From Candidatus Nitrosopelagicus sp. (lineage in GTDB: Archaea; Thermoproteota; Nitrososphaeria; Nitrososphaerales; Nitrosopumilaceae), in contig JAOJYB010000007.1 in NCBI GenBank assembly GCA_028242535.1, positions 1 to 54,258 on the forward strand: DNA of 54,258 nt. Direction: 5' to 3'. Below are positions 34,315 to 42,224 of the stretch, one piece after another (within the stretch, counting starts at the first letter, position 1; each line of letters starts with the position of its first letter). Position numbers and translations under genes: made by a program. Under the pieces are notes generated by a model. That model did no database searches. It was not told the DNA's origin and saw only the letters and a program-made list of their open reading frames with translations.

Positions 34315-35253
34315 TTATGATTGATATAGTTTGATATATTCTTCTAATAGAACATCCCAACTAAAATTTTTGTTAATAAAGTCAAAGGCATTTTTTGAAA
34401 GTTTTTGTTGTGTTTCATCATCATCTAATAATGTATTAATTGTGTTTGCCATTTCTTGATGGTTTTCTGGTGAAACTAACAATCCAGTATTACCATCGGA
34501 TATTAATTCCGGAATACCACCAACATTTGTTGCAATTACCGGAATTTGTAAGAAGAATGCCTCTTTGATAACCTGAGGAATACTTTCGGTTCTTGAAGGA
34601 ACTATCAAAATTTTAGATTCTTTTACAATTTTCATTGCATCATTCCAATCTAGATTGGTACAATATTTTACTGATGCATTAAGTTTGGATTCAATATTAC
34701 GTAAAATATCAATTCCTTTTTCATAGCTATCACGACCAACAAAGACAATTTGATTTTTCTTTTCAACCATAGGAATATCTTGGAACTTTTTTGAGTCTAG
34801 AGGTGCAGGAATGTATTCAAATTTTTTACCTAACTTTGTATATTCAGATTGAACAAATTTGGAATCAGTAGTTAAAACATCAGCCCAATCCAAAACTTGA
34901 CTTTCTTTAGAATTAACAATATTGCTGGTTAATTTTGAATGTAACATTCCAACTTGATGCGAATAAACACCATGAACTGATAGAATTTTCTTTTTTGCTT
35001 TAATTTTTTTCATAATAAATGCAGATGGTATATTCCAAGCATGTACTGCATCGTATGTTTTTTTATTTGATAATGCTTTGAGAGTTCCAAACATAGAGAA
35101 GCTAAGATTTTTCATATTTTTGATAGGTATGTGTGGAACATCCATTAATTCTACATCATAACCGTATTCACGAAGTTTTTCTGCTACACGAAATGCATGT
35201 GGTCCAATTCCTCCAGTACCAGTGTATGTTGGAGAAATAAATAATATATCCAT
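34315..35253 (-). CDS. Glycosyltransferase family 4 protein
   Basis: The 312-residue GT-B enzyme has GTGGIGPHAFRVAEKLREYG (acceptor-site glycine loop), KKILSVHGVYSH, IVFVGRDSYEKGIDIL at the start of the donor domain and SRTESIPQVIKEAFFLQIPVIATNVGGIPELI with the E-x7-E GT4 motif. It is somewhat short because the N-domain is compact. Substrates are unknown. It is the last gene of the glycan region before the conserved lipid and housekeeping genes. It is not closely similar to the paralogous GT4 pair at 23452 and 32176 outside the common motifs. Confidence 0.88.
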   Translation of the reverse strand: MDILFISPTYTGTGGIGPHAFRVAEKLREYGYDVELMDVPHIPIKNMKNLSFSMFGTLKALSNKKTYDAVHAWNIPSAFIMKKIKAKKKILSVHGVYSHQVGMLHSKLTSNIVNSKESQVLDWADVLTTDSKFVQSEYTKLGKKFEYIPAPLDSKKFQDIPMVEKKNQIVFVGRDSYEKGIDILRNIESKLNASVKYCTNLDWNDAMKIVKESKILIVPSRTESIPQVIKEAFFLQIPVIATNVGGIPELISDGNTGLLVSPENHQEMANTINTLLDDDETQQKLSKNAFDFINKNFSWDVLLEEYIKLYQS

Positions 35254-35276
35254 TTTGAAATTTCTTATCTAGTGAG

Positions 35277-35283
35277 TTTTTAA
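35277..35283 (-). promoter_or_regulatory. TATA-like box of the GT4 gene ending at 34315
   Basis: TTTTTAA on the plus strand (TTAAAAA on the coding strand) is centred 27 bases before the ATG at 35253. Confidence 0.45.
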
Positions 35284-35320
35284 GGACTTGGATTAATTAA
35301 TAATTTTTAAAAGAGATTAT

Positions 35321-36994
35321 TTATTGAGCGCCCATTGCTTGTTCTGCTTGATGGAACATCTCACTCTTTGCACAACCTGCTGCAAGTTCATCACCTGCAC
35401 CTCGTCTCATAAGACCTCTGTAAAGACCATCTTCTAGTTTTACACCTTCACGTTGCTCCCATTCCTCAACAGTGATTGAGTATTTCTTTTGAATTCTGTC
35501 TCGGTACCATTCTGGAATTACATTAAATGCACAGAATGGAATAATTCTAAGATCTGGGGTAACATAGTGAATATCACATCTTTGTAATCTCTCTAAATCT
35601 TCATTGTATTTGTCTTGGAAGTGCATCATTCCTAAGAATAAACCTTTGACGTGCCAAGAGCCTACTGCTTCAAATGATCTCTTCATTAAAATATTTCCAA
35701 ACATTTTAGCCAGGTCTAGTCCAGCTGGTTGGTTTTCTTTAGTGATAAATCCTTTGAGTTTTCTTACGACTTCAAGCATTGTAAAGTACTTGTTTGCACC
35801 AGAGCGAATTTGTTCTGCTTTGTCTTCAAATAATTCCAACATACCTTGTATATCACAAAATCTTGTCATTGGAACAAGTTTTTTTGTATCTGCATCTTGG
35901 AATACATAACTTCCTGCGCCACATGCAAAGTGAATAGATAATTCGTATTTTGGTTTACTTGAGAATGCTTCAATAACGTTTGTTAGTGGCATACAACTTG
36001 GTACTGGATACCAATCATCAACGGTTACTTGACCATCTGTTTGTTCTTCAATTCTTTGTATACAATCAGGTACTGTGATTCTATATTTTTCACGTTCAGT
36101 TTTTCCCATTCTTCCAGTTAATGATACTGGTTGGAAGTTTACTGCATGTACAACATCTAAGTTCTTTTGTGCATATCTGATAATTCCTCCTAATTCATGA
36201 TCGTTAATTGATTTGATAACAGTTGGAACAAAGACAACAGTTGTTCCAGTTTTTCTACAAGTGTCTAGTGCATATGGAATTTCCCAATGGTTCTTTGGAT
36301 TTGTTCTTGCGGTGACACCATCAAAGCTTAGGTATAGATTGTTACATCCAGCCACTCTTACTTCACGTCCTGCTTCAGGATCCATTGCATGTCTAATGCC
36401 ATTTGTATTCATTTGAATATGTTCGACACCTTCTTCTTTCATAATTTTAATTAAATCAGAAATATCTTCTCTAAGCATTGGTTCACCACCGGTAATTTGC
36501 ATGGAGTTTCCTGGGATTGGTCTTTCTGATCTTAATGTTTTCATCATTCCTCTTACTTGGTCATGATTTGGTTCATACATGTAAGCGCCTTCTAGTCCTT
36601 TCTTGACATAGAAGAAACAATACCAACAAGTAAGATCACATCTGTTTGTGACAATCATGTTTGCTAATCCACTGTGTGACAAGTGGTTTGAACATAATCC
36701 ACAGTTGTTTGGACAAGAACATTTGTCTTCCATTATTACATTTGGAGCATGTGCACCTTTTCCATCAACCCAGTATGTACTGAATTTTTTATACATATCA
36801 TAAGAGCCAAAATACAATTCCTCTGTTTCTCCGTGTGTTGGACAAACTTTGGACATGAAGACTTGGTCTTCTCTTTCAAAAACTTCAGCATCTAAAATCA
36901 TATTACAATCAGGACAGATACTTTGAGTAAATCTAATAGTGGATTTCTTACCCTGTGTCTTTGATGACTGATTGGATATCTGAATTAGAGCCAT
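35321..36994 (-). CDS. tes: Radical SAM protein, probable tetraether lipid synthase (Tes/MJ0619-like)
   Basis: The 557-residue protein has an N-terminal ribbon (C27-P-D-C30 and VCPTHGE), a Cys-rich stretch CSCPNNCGLCSNH (about 92-104), and the radical SAM motif TNRCDLTCWYCFFY (C119, C123, C126), followed by ITGGEPMLRED. This order, especially CP-x-HG plus NRCDLxCWYCFFY, matches MJ0619/MA_1486-type Tes, which joins two diether lipids tail to tail to give GDGT tetraether lipids, the membrane core of Thaumarchaeota. It acts at the membrane on lipid substrates. The leaderless start ATG 36994 is set by TATA spacing. It is divergent from a TrmB-family regulator. Confidence 0.82.
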   Translation of the reverse strand: MALIQISNQSSKTQGKKSTIRFTQSICPDCNMILDAEVFEREDQVFMSKVCPTHGETEELYFGSYDMYKKFSTYWVDGKGAHAPNVIMEDKCSCPNNCGLCSNHLSHSGLANMIVTNRCDLTCWYCFFYVKKGLEGAYMYEPNHDQVRGMMKTLRSERPIPGNSMQITGGEPMLREDISDLIKIMKEEGVEHIQMNTNGIRHAMDPEAGREVRVAGCNNLYLSFDGVTARTNPKNHWEIPYALDTCRKTGTTVVFVPTVIKSINDHELGGIIRYAQKNLDVVHAVNFQPVSLTGRMGKTEREKYRITVPDCIQRIEEQTDGQVTVDDWYPVPSCMPLTNVIEAFSSKPKYELSIHFACGAGSYVFQDADTKKLVPMTRFCDIQGMLELFEDKAEQIRSGANKYFTMLEVVRKLKGFITKENQPAGLDLAKMFGNILMKRSFEAVGSWHVKGLFLGMMHFQDKYNEDLERLQRCDIHYVTPDLRIIPFCAFNVIPEWYRDRIQKKYSITVEEWEQREGVKLEDGLYRGLMRRGAGDELAAGCAKSEMFHQAEQAMGAQ

Positions 36995-37016
36995 TAACTA
37001 ATTTTTGAAAAGTTAG

Positions 37017-37023
37017 TATATAA
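37017..37023 (-). promoter_or_regulatory. TATA box of the Tes-like gene
   Basis: TATATAA on the plus strand (TTATATA on the coding strand) is centred 26 bases before the ATG at 36994. It shares a 92-bp divergent intergenic region with the TrmB-family regulator promoter. Confidence 0.6.
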
Positions 37024-37071
37024 TCCCATTCCTACTAACCACCAGATGAAATAGGGAACGATCATAGTCAA

Positions 37072-37079
37072 TTTAAATA
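37072..37079 (+). promoter_or_regulatory. TATA box of the TrmB-family regulator
   Basis: TTTAAATA is centred at about 37075, predicting a transcription start near 37101. That coincides with an in-frame GTG codon and argues against the longer reading from TTG 37086. Confidence 0.55.
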
Positions 37080-37100
37080 GAGAAATTGATAATGCTGTTC

Positions 37101-37868
37101 GTGAGCATTTCGGATAAAGCAAAAAAGTCATTAGAAAAGGTGGGTCTTACAAGCTACGAAATTCGAGCTTATACAACTCTGATCAAAGATGGAGAAAGTA
37201 ATGCTTCAGAAATTAGCCAAAACTCTGGAGTTCCTTATTCAAAAATTTATGAGATTTTAGGTACACTAGAAGAAAAAGGATGGATCGGTTCTGATGATGC
37301 TAGACCAACAAAATATTTTGCAAAGGCTCCATCAAATGCACTAGAAACTTCAAAGCAAAAATCAGATACTATATTTTCAGAAAATAAGAATGTCATTTTA
37401 TCTGAATTAATTCCTCTTTATGAAAAAAGTGGAACTAGTGAAAAACCAGATATTTGGTTCATCTCAGGTGCAATGAATATAGTCTCAAAGATTATGGAGA
37501 TGGTAGAACATTGTAGGGAAGAAGTGATGATTGCAGTACCACAAGCAGGGGAAATGATTGTAAAGCAAGCACTTCCAAAACTTCGACAATTACATGACAA
37601 AGGAATTAAAATTACTATTTTGACATCAGATGAGATTGATAAGGAATCGATAAAGGCACTTTCTCGAGTGGCAGATGTTAAAGTCAAAGCAGGATTATTT
37701 GGAGGAGGTATAATTTCAGATAGAAGATATGTGGTAATTTTACTTGGTCCTGAGATAAGTAGTTCTACTTCATCAGAAATAGTAGCCATTTGGGCAGATC
37801 ATGCTGGATTAGCAGGATTTGCAAGAGAGTATTTTGATTTTTTACTAAAAGATGCTAAAAAGGCATAA
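37101..37868 (+). CDS. TrmB family transcriptional regulator
   Basis: The N-terminal winged helix-turn-helix is typical of TrmB/Sugar-specific regulators: KKSLEKVGLTSYEIRAYTTL, ASEISQNSGVPYSKIYEIL and LEEKGWI. A C-terminal PLD-like effector domain follows (IWFISGAMNIV... to FDFLLKD). The frame extends upstream to TTG 37086, but GTG 37101 (first residues MSISDKAKK) fits the TATA box at 37072-37079 and gives a usual N-terminus; ATG 37092 is another option. The regulator is divergent from the Tes-like lipid gene, so control of membrane lipid synthesis or self-control is possible (inference). The ligand is unknown. Confidence 0.85.
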   Translation: MSISDKAKKSLEKVGLTSYEIRAYTTLIKDGESNASEISQNSGVPYSKIYEILGTLEEKGWIGSDDARPTKYFAKAPSNALETSKQKSDTIFSENKNVILSELIPLYEKSGTSEKPDIWFISGAMNIVSKIMEMVEHCREEVMIAVPQAGEMIVKQALPKLRQLHDKGIKITILTSDEIDKESIKALSRVADVKVKAGLFGGGIISDRRYVVILLGPEISSSTSSEIVAIWADHAGLAGFAREYFDFLLKDAKKA

Positions 37869-37923
37869 TTTCAATTGCGTAGAACTGTTGAAAATTTATT
37901 AGATTAAAGAAAATACATATTTC

Positions 37924-38388
37924 ATGGATGCAATGGATGACGAAGTTCTGTTTGTAGGAACTGCAGAAGCTGAACATACAGAAATGTATCTAAAAGCAAT
38001 TTGGCATATTAGAGAAAAAGGAGATGATGTCAAGATCAGCACTATTGCTAAAAGATTGAATGTTCGTCAACCAAGTGTTGTGCAAATGCTCAAAAAATTA
38101 TCAGTAAGAGACTTGGTCACATATAACAAAGCAGGAGTCTCACTGAAAGAGAGTGGTGAAAATGTAGCATCATCTATGATTAGAAATAGTCGTTTGTTAG
38201 AAGTGTTGATGGAAAGTTCATTAAAAATTGAAATTGACGAAGAGATGGTATGTGGTATTGAACATCACATGAGTAAACAATTCACAGATGCATTGTGTAT
38301 AATGCTCAAATGTCCAGCTAAGAGCCCAAGAGGTCGTGACATCCCAATGGGAGAATGTTGTAAAACAACTAGAGGCACAGAAGAGTAA
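37924..38388 (+). CDS. DtxR family metal-dependent transcriptional repressor
   Basis: The 154-residue protein has the DtxR winged helix (EHTEMYLKAIWHIREKG, STIAKRLNVRQPSVVQMLKKL) and the dimerisation/metal domain MVCGIEHHMSKQFTDAL. Its C-x-x-E-H corresponds to Cys102-Glu105-His106 of iron-sensing DtxR/IdeR; manganese-sensing MntR has Glu at the Cys position. An iron-type sensor is therefore more likely. The SH3-like third domain is absent, as in short archaeal members, and the C-terminus carries extra Cys (GECCKT). A TATA-like box near 37893-37900 is 27 bases before the ATG. Confidence 0.88.
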   Translation: MDAMDDEVLFVGTAEAEHTEMYLKAIWHIREKGDDVKISTIAKRLNVRQPSVVQMLKKLSVRDLVTYNKAGVSLKESGENVASSMIRNSRLLEVLMESSLKIEIDEEMVCGIEHHMSKQFTDALCIMLKCPAKSPRGRDIPMGECCKTTRGTEE

Positions 38389-38420
38389 AAGAAGATATAC
38401 TCTGAAAATTTGGTGTGAAT

Positions 38421-38585
38421 ATGGCTTGTTTTTGTGGATGTGATGAATTTAAGAAAAACCCAGATGGAAAGATCATGGGTTGTGTTAATTGCAATCATGG
38501 AAGACAGAATCATGATGATGAATGGCGTGAATCTGCAAGAAAGAATGTTGAACAATCACAGAAACGAGATACTGACTTTGGATGA
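38421..38585 (+). CDS. Small Cys-rich protein (putative zinc-binding)
   Basis: A 54-codon frame from ATG 38421 to TGA 38585 encodes a protein beginning MACFCGCDEFKK, with Cys at 3, 5, 7, 21 and 24 (GCVNCNHG) and then a charged helical tail. The CxC-x-C plus C-x2-C arrangement suggests a small metal ribbon. A TATA-like GATATAC lies about 26 bases before the ATG, which supports a real leaderless gene. It sits 32 bases after the iron-type DtxR regulator and is convergent with yjbQ; a link to metal handling is only a guess. I do not recognise the family. Confidence 0.65.
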   Translation: MACFCGCDEFKKNPDGKIMGCVNCNHGRQNHDDEWRESARKNVEQSQKRDTDFG

Positions 38586-38586
38586 T

Positions 38587-39006
38587 TTATTCGCCAATAA
38601 TTTTTACTAGAACTCTTTTGTTTCGTCTACCATCAAACTCACCATAGAAAATAGTTTCCCATGGTCCAAAATCTAATCGACCATCAGTAATAGCAACTAC
38701 TACTTCTCTTCCCATAACTTGTCTTTTTAGATGTGCATCTGCATTATCTTCACCAGTATCATTGTGACGATAATTTTCAATTGGTTCGTGAGGAGCTAGT
38801 TGCTCTAACCACTTTTCATAATCATAATGTAATCCACTTTCGTTATCATTGATAAAAACACTAGAAGTGATATGCATTGCGTTAACCAAACACAATCCTT
38901 CCTTAATTCCACTTTTTGAAACCAACTTTTCGACATCTGGAGTAATGTTAACAAATGCTCTTCGTGATTTTGTCTTAAATGTCAGATATTCAGTTAAAGA
39001 TTTCAC
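38587..39006 (-). CDS. YjbQ/UPF0047 family protein
   Basis: The 139-residue single-domain protein matches the YjbQ family: [38 protein letters not shown] with the conserved His/Asp/Glu residues, and [25 protein letters not shown] as the signature end. Bacterial members have weak thiamine-phosphate synthase activity and the physiological role is uncertain. The ATG at 39006 has a TATA-like element near 39029-39038. Only one base separates its stop from the convergent Cys-rich small gene. Confidence 0.9.
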   Translation of the reverse strand: MKSLTEYLTFKTKSRRAFVNITPDVEKLVSKSGIKEGLCLVNAMHITSSVFINDNESGLHYDYEKWLEQLAPHEPIENYRHNDTGEDNADAHLKRQVMGREVVVAITDGRLDFGPWETIFYGEFDGRRNKRVLVKIIGE

Positions 39007-39043
39007 ATATTATGTAGAAAATTATGTCATAAAAATTCTAAGT

Positions 39044-39106
39044 TGCAGACTCAGAACTCAAGATCCTAATCATCAAGTCATAGGATAGCGTACATCACTG
39101 TCTGCA
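39044..39106 (-). ncRNA. Candidate C/D-box small RNA
   Basis: In the 172-base gap upstream of yjbQ the minus strand has a terminal stem TGCAGAC (39106-39100) / GTCTGCA (39050-39044) directly around a box-C-like GTGATGT (39098-39092) and a box D CTGA (39054-39051). An internal C'-like TTGATGA lies at 39076-39070; a D' box is weak (ATGA 39081-39078). The 63-base length and order are those of archaeal C/D sRNAs that guide 2'-O-methylation. Box C has one mismatch, and no clear promoter is seen, so this is a candidate only. Confidence 0.35.
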
Positions 39107-39178
39107 GTAACAATTCTCGATAATCCTACTTGAACCTTTCAATAAGCTTGATAAGTAAGATAGATTTATTGAAAAAAA

Positions 39179-39577
39179 ATGGTCGAGATAGATGCTCCTT
39201 CATCATTAGAAAGTTTTCGAAGATTTATCATAGCTAGTACATGCAGTTCATTTGCACCAAGAAGTTATCTTGAAGATCCAGAAGTTTTTGCAGAGAGAGA
39301 AGAGGATTTAGGTTCGATTTATGTGGAAGCAGTAGACAAAGTGACACTTAAAAAAATTAGAGAGATAACATTTGTTAACGCTAAAGATGTTTTAGGAGTT
39401 ATTTATTCATCAAAGAGCGGAAATACAAGTCTGAAATGGAGACAGACAAGAAAGAATATGGGCAAGGTGACTGGAGAGGCATCTTCAAACTCTCTAGTAA
39501 ATTTGGCAGAAGGAGGAGTCATTACTTTGGAATGGGTCGAAAACTATGTCAAAAAGAAACAAGAAGAATCAAACTAG
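39179..39577 (+). CDS. Conserved-looking hypothetical protein
   Basis: I do not recognise this 132-residue protein. It starts at ATG 39179, is rich in Ser, Glu and Lys, has no signal peptide or membrane segment, and ends in a charged helix (ITLEWVENYVKKKQEESN). A central pattern, ITFVNAKDVLGVIYSSKSGNT, looks like a compact alpha/beta domain. A TATA-like TAGATTTATT lies just upstream (39161-39170), and the gene sits 28 bases before pelota. Codon use matches its neighbours, so it is probably a real gene. Confidence 0.6.
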   Translation: MVEIDAPSSLESFRRFIIASTCSSFAPRSYLEDPEVFAEREEDLGSIYVEAVDKVTLKKIREITFVNAKDVLGVIYSSKSGNTSLKWRQTRKNMGKVTGEASSNSLVNLAEGGVITLEWVENYVKKKQEESN

Positions 39578-39605
39578 TTATCTTTTAGAGATTTTATAAA
39601 AAATT

Positions 39606-40658
39606 ATGATAACAAAAACTCTTGATGAGAATACAATTTCATTAATGGCGGAAGATTCTGATGATTTGTTAACGATTAGGAGAATTTTGAAGACGGATGA
39701 TAAGATTGTAGGTGAAACAACTAGAGTAATCAAACAAGAAAAGGAATATTCACGACCAGATAAAGGTGAAAGAGTTCACGTACGACTTGCAATCAAAGTA
39801 GAAAAGATATCATTGGATAACGTTTTAGATAGAATTAGAGTGGGAGGAACAATTCTAGAATCAAATAATGATTCAGTTCCACATGGCACTCATCACTCTT
39901 TTACTATAAAAATTGATGAAGGGTTCAATCTGATAAAGAAAAAATGGAGTTTGATTGAAAAAAAACTAGCCAAATCAAAAGGAAAGAAGACAAAATTTAT
40001 TCTAATTGCAGTTGATACTGGTGATTGTGGAATTGGCAGACTAAAAGGAACACACTTGCATCTTTTACCAAATCTTTATTCAGGTTCTAGTGGAAAAAGA
40101 TACAAATCAAATTTTAAGATTGAAAAGTTTTTTGACGATATTATTGGAGCTATTAGTTCGGTTGTAGAAAAAGATAATCTGATAATTGTTTTTGGCCCTG
40201 GTGAGACAAAAAAGAAGTTTTACAATTACGTATCAAAAAAGCCACTTGCAGACAAATGTAAATTCAAAGTAATAGAAGGAATTGATTCTGGTGGAGAAGA
40301 TGGAATTCACGTATTTACAAAATCTGATGCAATGAAAGAAGTAATGGCAGACACCAAACTTGCCAAAGTTTCACAAATAATTGATGAGGTGATGTTTTTA
40401 GCTAATAAAAAAAGTAAGAAATTCTCAATGGGAATTGAAGAAACAAAAAAAGCAAATGAAGCAGGAGCAATAGAATCGCTAATATTTTCAGAAAAAGCCA
40501 TACAAGATTCAGATGAACAAGAAATTGTAGATTTCTTAAACGATGTAGAATCTAAAGGTGGAGAAATTTTTAGTGTAGACAGTACTATTGATGCAGGATT
40601 AAGAGTTTCAGGTTTAGGTGGAATTATTTCATTACTAAGATTTCCATTAGAATACTAA
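39606..40658 (+). CDS. pelA: mRNA surveillance protein pelota (Dom34)
   Basis: The 350-residue protein has the eRF1-like three-domain layout of pelota: an Sm-like N-domain (DLLTIRRILKTDDKIVGETTR, about 19-130), a central domain with FILIAVDTGDCGIG in place of the GGQ loop of aRF1, and a C-terminal domain including MGIEETKKANEAGAIESLIFSEKAI and DAGLRVSGLGGIISLLRFPLEY. Pelota with aEF1alpha and ABCE1 rescues ribosomes stalled on damaged mRNA. Its last four bases overlap the convergent cutA stop. Confidence 0.95.
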   Translation: MITKTLDENTISLMAEDSDDLLTIRRILKTDDKIVGETTRVIKQEKEYSRPDKGERVHVRLAIKVEKISLDNVLDRIRVGGTILESNNDSVPHGTHHSFTIKIDEGFNLIKKKWSLIEKKLAKSKGKKTKFILIAVDTGDCGIGRLKGTHLHLLPNLYSGSSGKRYKSNFKIEKFFDDIIGAISSVVEKDNLIIVFGPGETKKKFYNYVSKKPLADKCKFKVIEGIDSGGEDGIHVFTKSDAMKEVMADTKLAKVSQIIDEVMFLANKKSKKFSMGIEETKKANEAGAIESLIFSEKAIQDSDEQEIVDFLNDVESKGGEIFSVDSTIDAGLRVSGLGGIISLLRFPLEY

Positions 40659-40966
40659 AGAGTGGAATCTATCAACCAATCAAGATATGGTTTATTCATA
40701 GAATTTACATTAATTTCAGCAATTTCTGGTACATCGTATGGATGTAATTTTTTTATTTCATTTTTTAGGGTTTTTTCATTTTTCTTTGTAGTTTTAAAAA
40801 ATGCCAAATATTCCGAATTATTTTGTATCTTTCCCTTCCATGAATAAACAGAATCAATTTTTGTAATGTTTACACATGCTGCAAGTTTCTGTTTTACCAA
40901 TTGATTTGCAATTCTTTTTGTTATAATCTTGTTAGGGAATGTAGAGACAATTATTATGGGTTTCAT
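40655..40966 (-). CDS. cutA: Divalent-cation tolerance protein CutA
   Basis: The CutA core is clear: IIIVSTFPNKIITKRIANQLVKQKLAACVNI, SVYSWKGKIQNNSEY and HPYDVPEIAEINV. The frame extends upstream to 41032, but starting at ATG 40966 (MKPIIIVSTFPN) gives 103 residues, the normal CutA length, and avoids overlap with the divergent site-2 protease start. CutA forms trimers; its link to copper tolerance in bacteria does not define its archaeal role. It is convergent with pelota. Confidence 0.9.
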   Translation of the reverse strand: MKPIIIVSTFPNKIITKRIANQLVKQKLAACVNITKIDSVYSWKGKIQNNSEYLAFFKTTKKNEKTLKNEIKKLHPYDVPEIAEINVNSMNKPYLDWLIDSTL

Positions 40967-41006
40967 AGGAAACGATAAATTGCCGATACTAAAAAATTTT
41001 CTATAA

Positions 41007-42224
41007 TTGGACCTCAACTTTTTAACAGACAATGCAATTATTTACGTACTCATAGCATGGGTTGTAATTTTTGGAGTAGCTAAAGGTCTCAAATTAGAGA
41101 AATATGGATTTACAATCAAACCGTATAGTCTAACTTACAAAAATTACAAAGTTCAAGATGCATTAATTAGAGTATTAGGAAGAACAAGAAGGGGAATTCA
41201 GGTATTTGCAGATGTCAGTGTAATTGCAGGATTTTTAATGATGGGTTTTGCATTTTGGTTTTTATTTTCAAACATTTTAAACTTTTTTGTTCAACCAACC
41301 GAATTTGCAGAATTAACAGTTCTAATTCCAGGTGTTACATTAACATCTGGTTCAGCCATCATGTACTTTTTACTATCAATTCCAATTGTATTGGTAGTTC
41401 ATGAAGGTGCACATGGAATTGTAGGAGTTTTAGAAAAAATTAACATCAAGACAGGTGGATTTGCCATATTCATTGCAATGTTTGCAGGATTTGTAGAACC
41501 AGATGAAGAACAATTTAGTAAGGCAAAAAAGATTTCAAGACTACGTTTGATTGGAGCAGGTCCAACATCAAATGTCATTTTTGCTTTTGCATTAGGAGCA
41601 ATATTATTTACAAATCCAATGTTTGCAATGGTTGTACCAGAACCATTTTTGAGTTCATTTTATGAAGAAGCAGAAGATGGTGTTTTGGTACTTTCATTGA
41701 TTGATGGTGGAGGTGCACAACAGGCAGGAATTCAAGAAAATGATGTCATCATAAAGATTAATGATGTTAACATAGCGTCGGCAATTGATTTACAGAAAAA
41801 TCCATTAGAACCTGGAGAGATGGTTAATGTTACAATACTTCGAGATGGAAGTGAGGTTGTTTTTCCAGTTACAATAATGGCATCACCTGATGATCCTGAA
41901 AGAGGATTAATAGGGATAATGAGAAATGATCAACCTCCTAAACCAATTTACAACTTTATTGATTGGGGTTTAGACACTCCTATGGGTTTTCAATTCTCTA
42001 TGTTCCTACTATGGTTATGGATGATTTCGTTCTTCATTGGAATAATCAACATGTTACCATTACCAATCTTAGATGGAGGTAAATTCATTCATACGATTAT
42101 TGAGGGAAAAATTTCGGAAAAGGCTGTCAATGGAGCAATGATGGCTGTTTATGCATTTACATTCATCATATTTGGTCTCAATATTGGATTATCATATTAC
42201 AAGTCAGGCTGGTTTACAATATAA
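41007..42224 (+). CDS. Site-2 protease family (M50) intramembrane metalloprotease with PDZ domain
   Basis: The 405-residue membrane protein has the zinc motif VVHEGAHGIVG (H132-E133-x2-H136) inside a hydrophobic helix and the second zinc site LPLPILDGGKF near the C-terminus. A PDZ-like domain lies between them (VLSLIDGGGAQQAGIQENDVIIKI, about 226-300). This is the S2P/RseP architecture that cuts substrates inside the membrane, often to release a regulator. About six helices are seen. The start is TTG at 41007 with an AT-rich box about 30 bases before. Its stop overlaps the start of the secreted beta-propeller gene (TAATG). Confidence 0.9.
   Translation: MDLNFLTDNAIIYVLIAWVVIFGVAKGLKLEKYGFTIKPYSLTYKNYKVQDALIRVLGRTRRGIQVFADVSVIAGFLMMGFAFWFLFSNILNFFVQPTEFAELTVLIPGVTLTSGSAIMYFLLSIPIVLVVHEGAHGIVGVLEKINIKTGGFAIFIAMFAGFVEPDEEQFSKAKKISRLRLIGAGPTSNVIFAFALGAILFTNPMFAMVVPEPFLSSFYEEAEDGVLVLSLIDGGGAQQAGIQENDVIIKINDVNIASAIDLQKNPLEPGEMVNVTILRDGSEVVFPVTIMASPDDPERGLIGIMRNDQPPKPIYNFIDWGLDTPMGFQFSMFLLWLWMISFFIGIINMLPLPILDGGKFIHTIIEGKISEKAVNGAMMAVYAFTFIIFGLNIGLSYYKSGWFTI

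Noticed and set aside
37086-37100. Upstream TTG start for the TrmB-family regulator
   Set aside because: The TATA box predicts transcription from about 37101, so the first five codons would not be in the mRNA.
37418-37789. 123-residue minus-strand frame inside the TrmB-family gene
   Set aside because: It is fully antisense to a recognised domain and has no start context.
40967-41032. N-terminal extension of CutA to 41032
   Set aside because: It overlaps the divergent site-2 protease start and exceeds the normal CutA length; ATG 40966 gives the canonical N-terminus.
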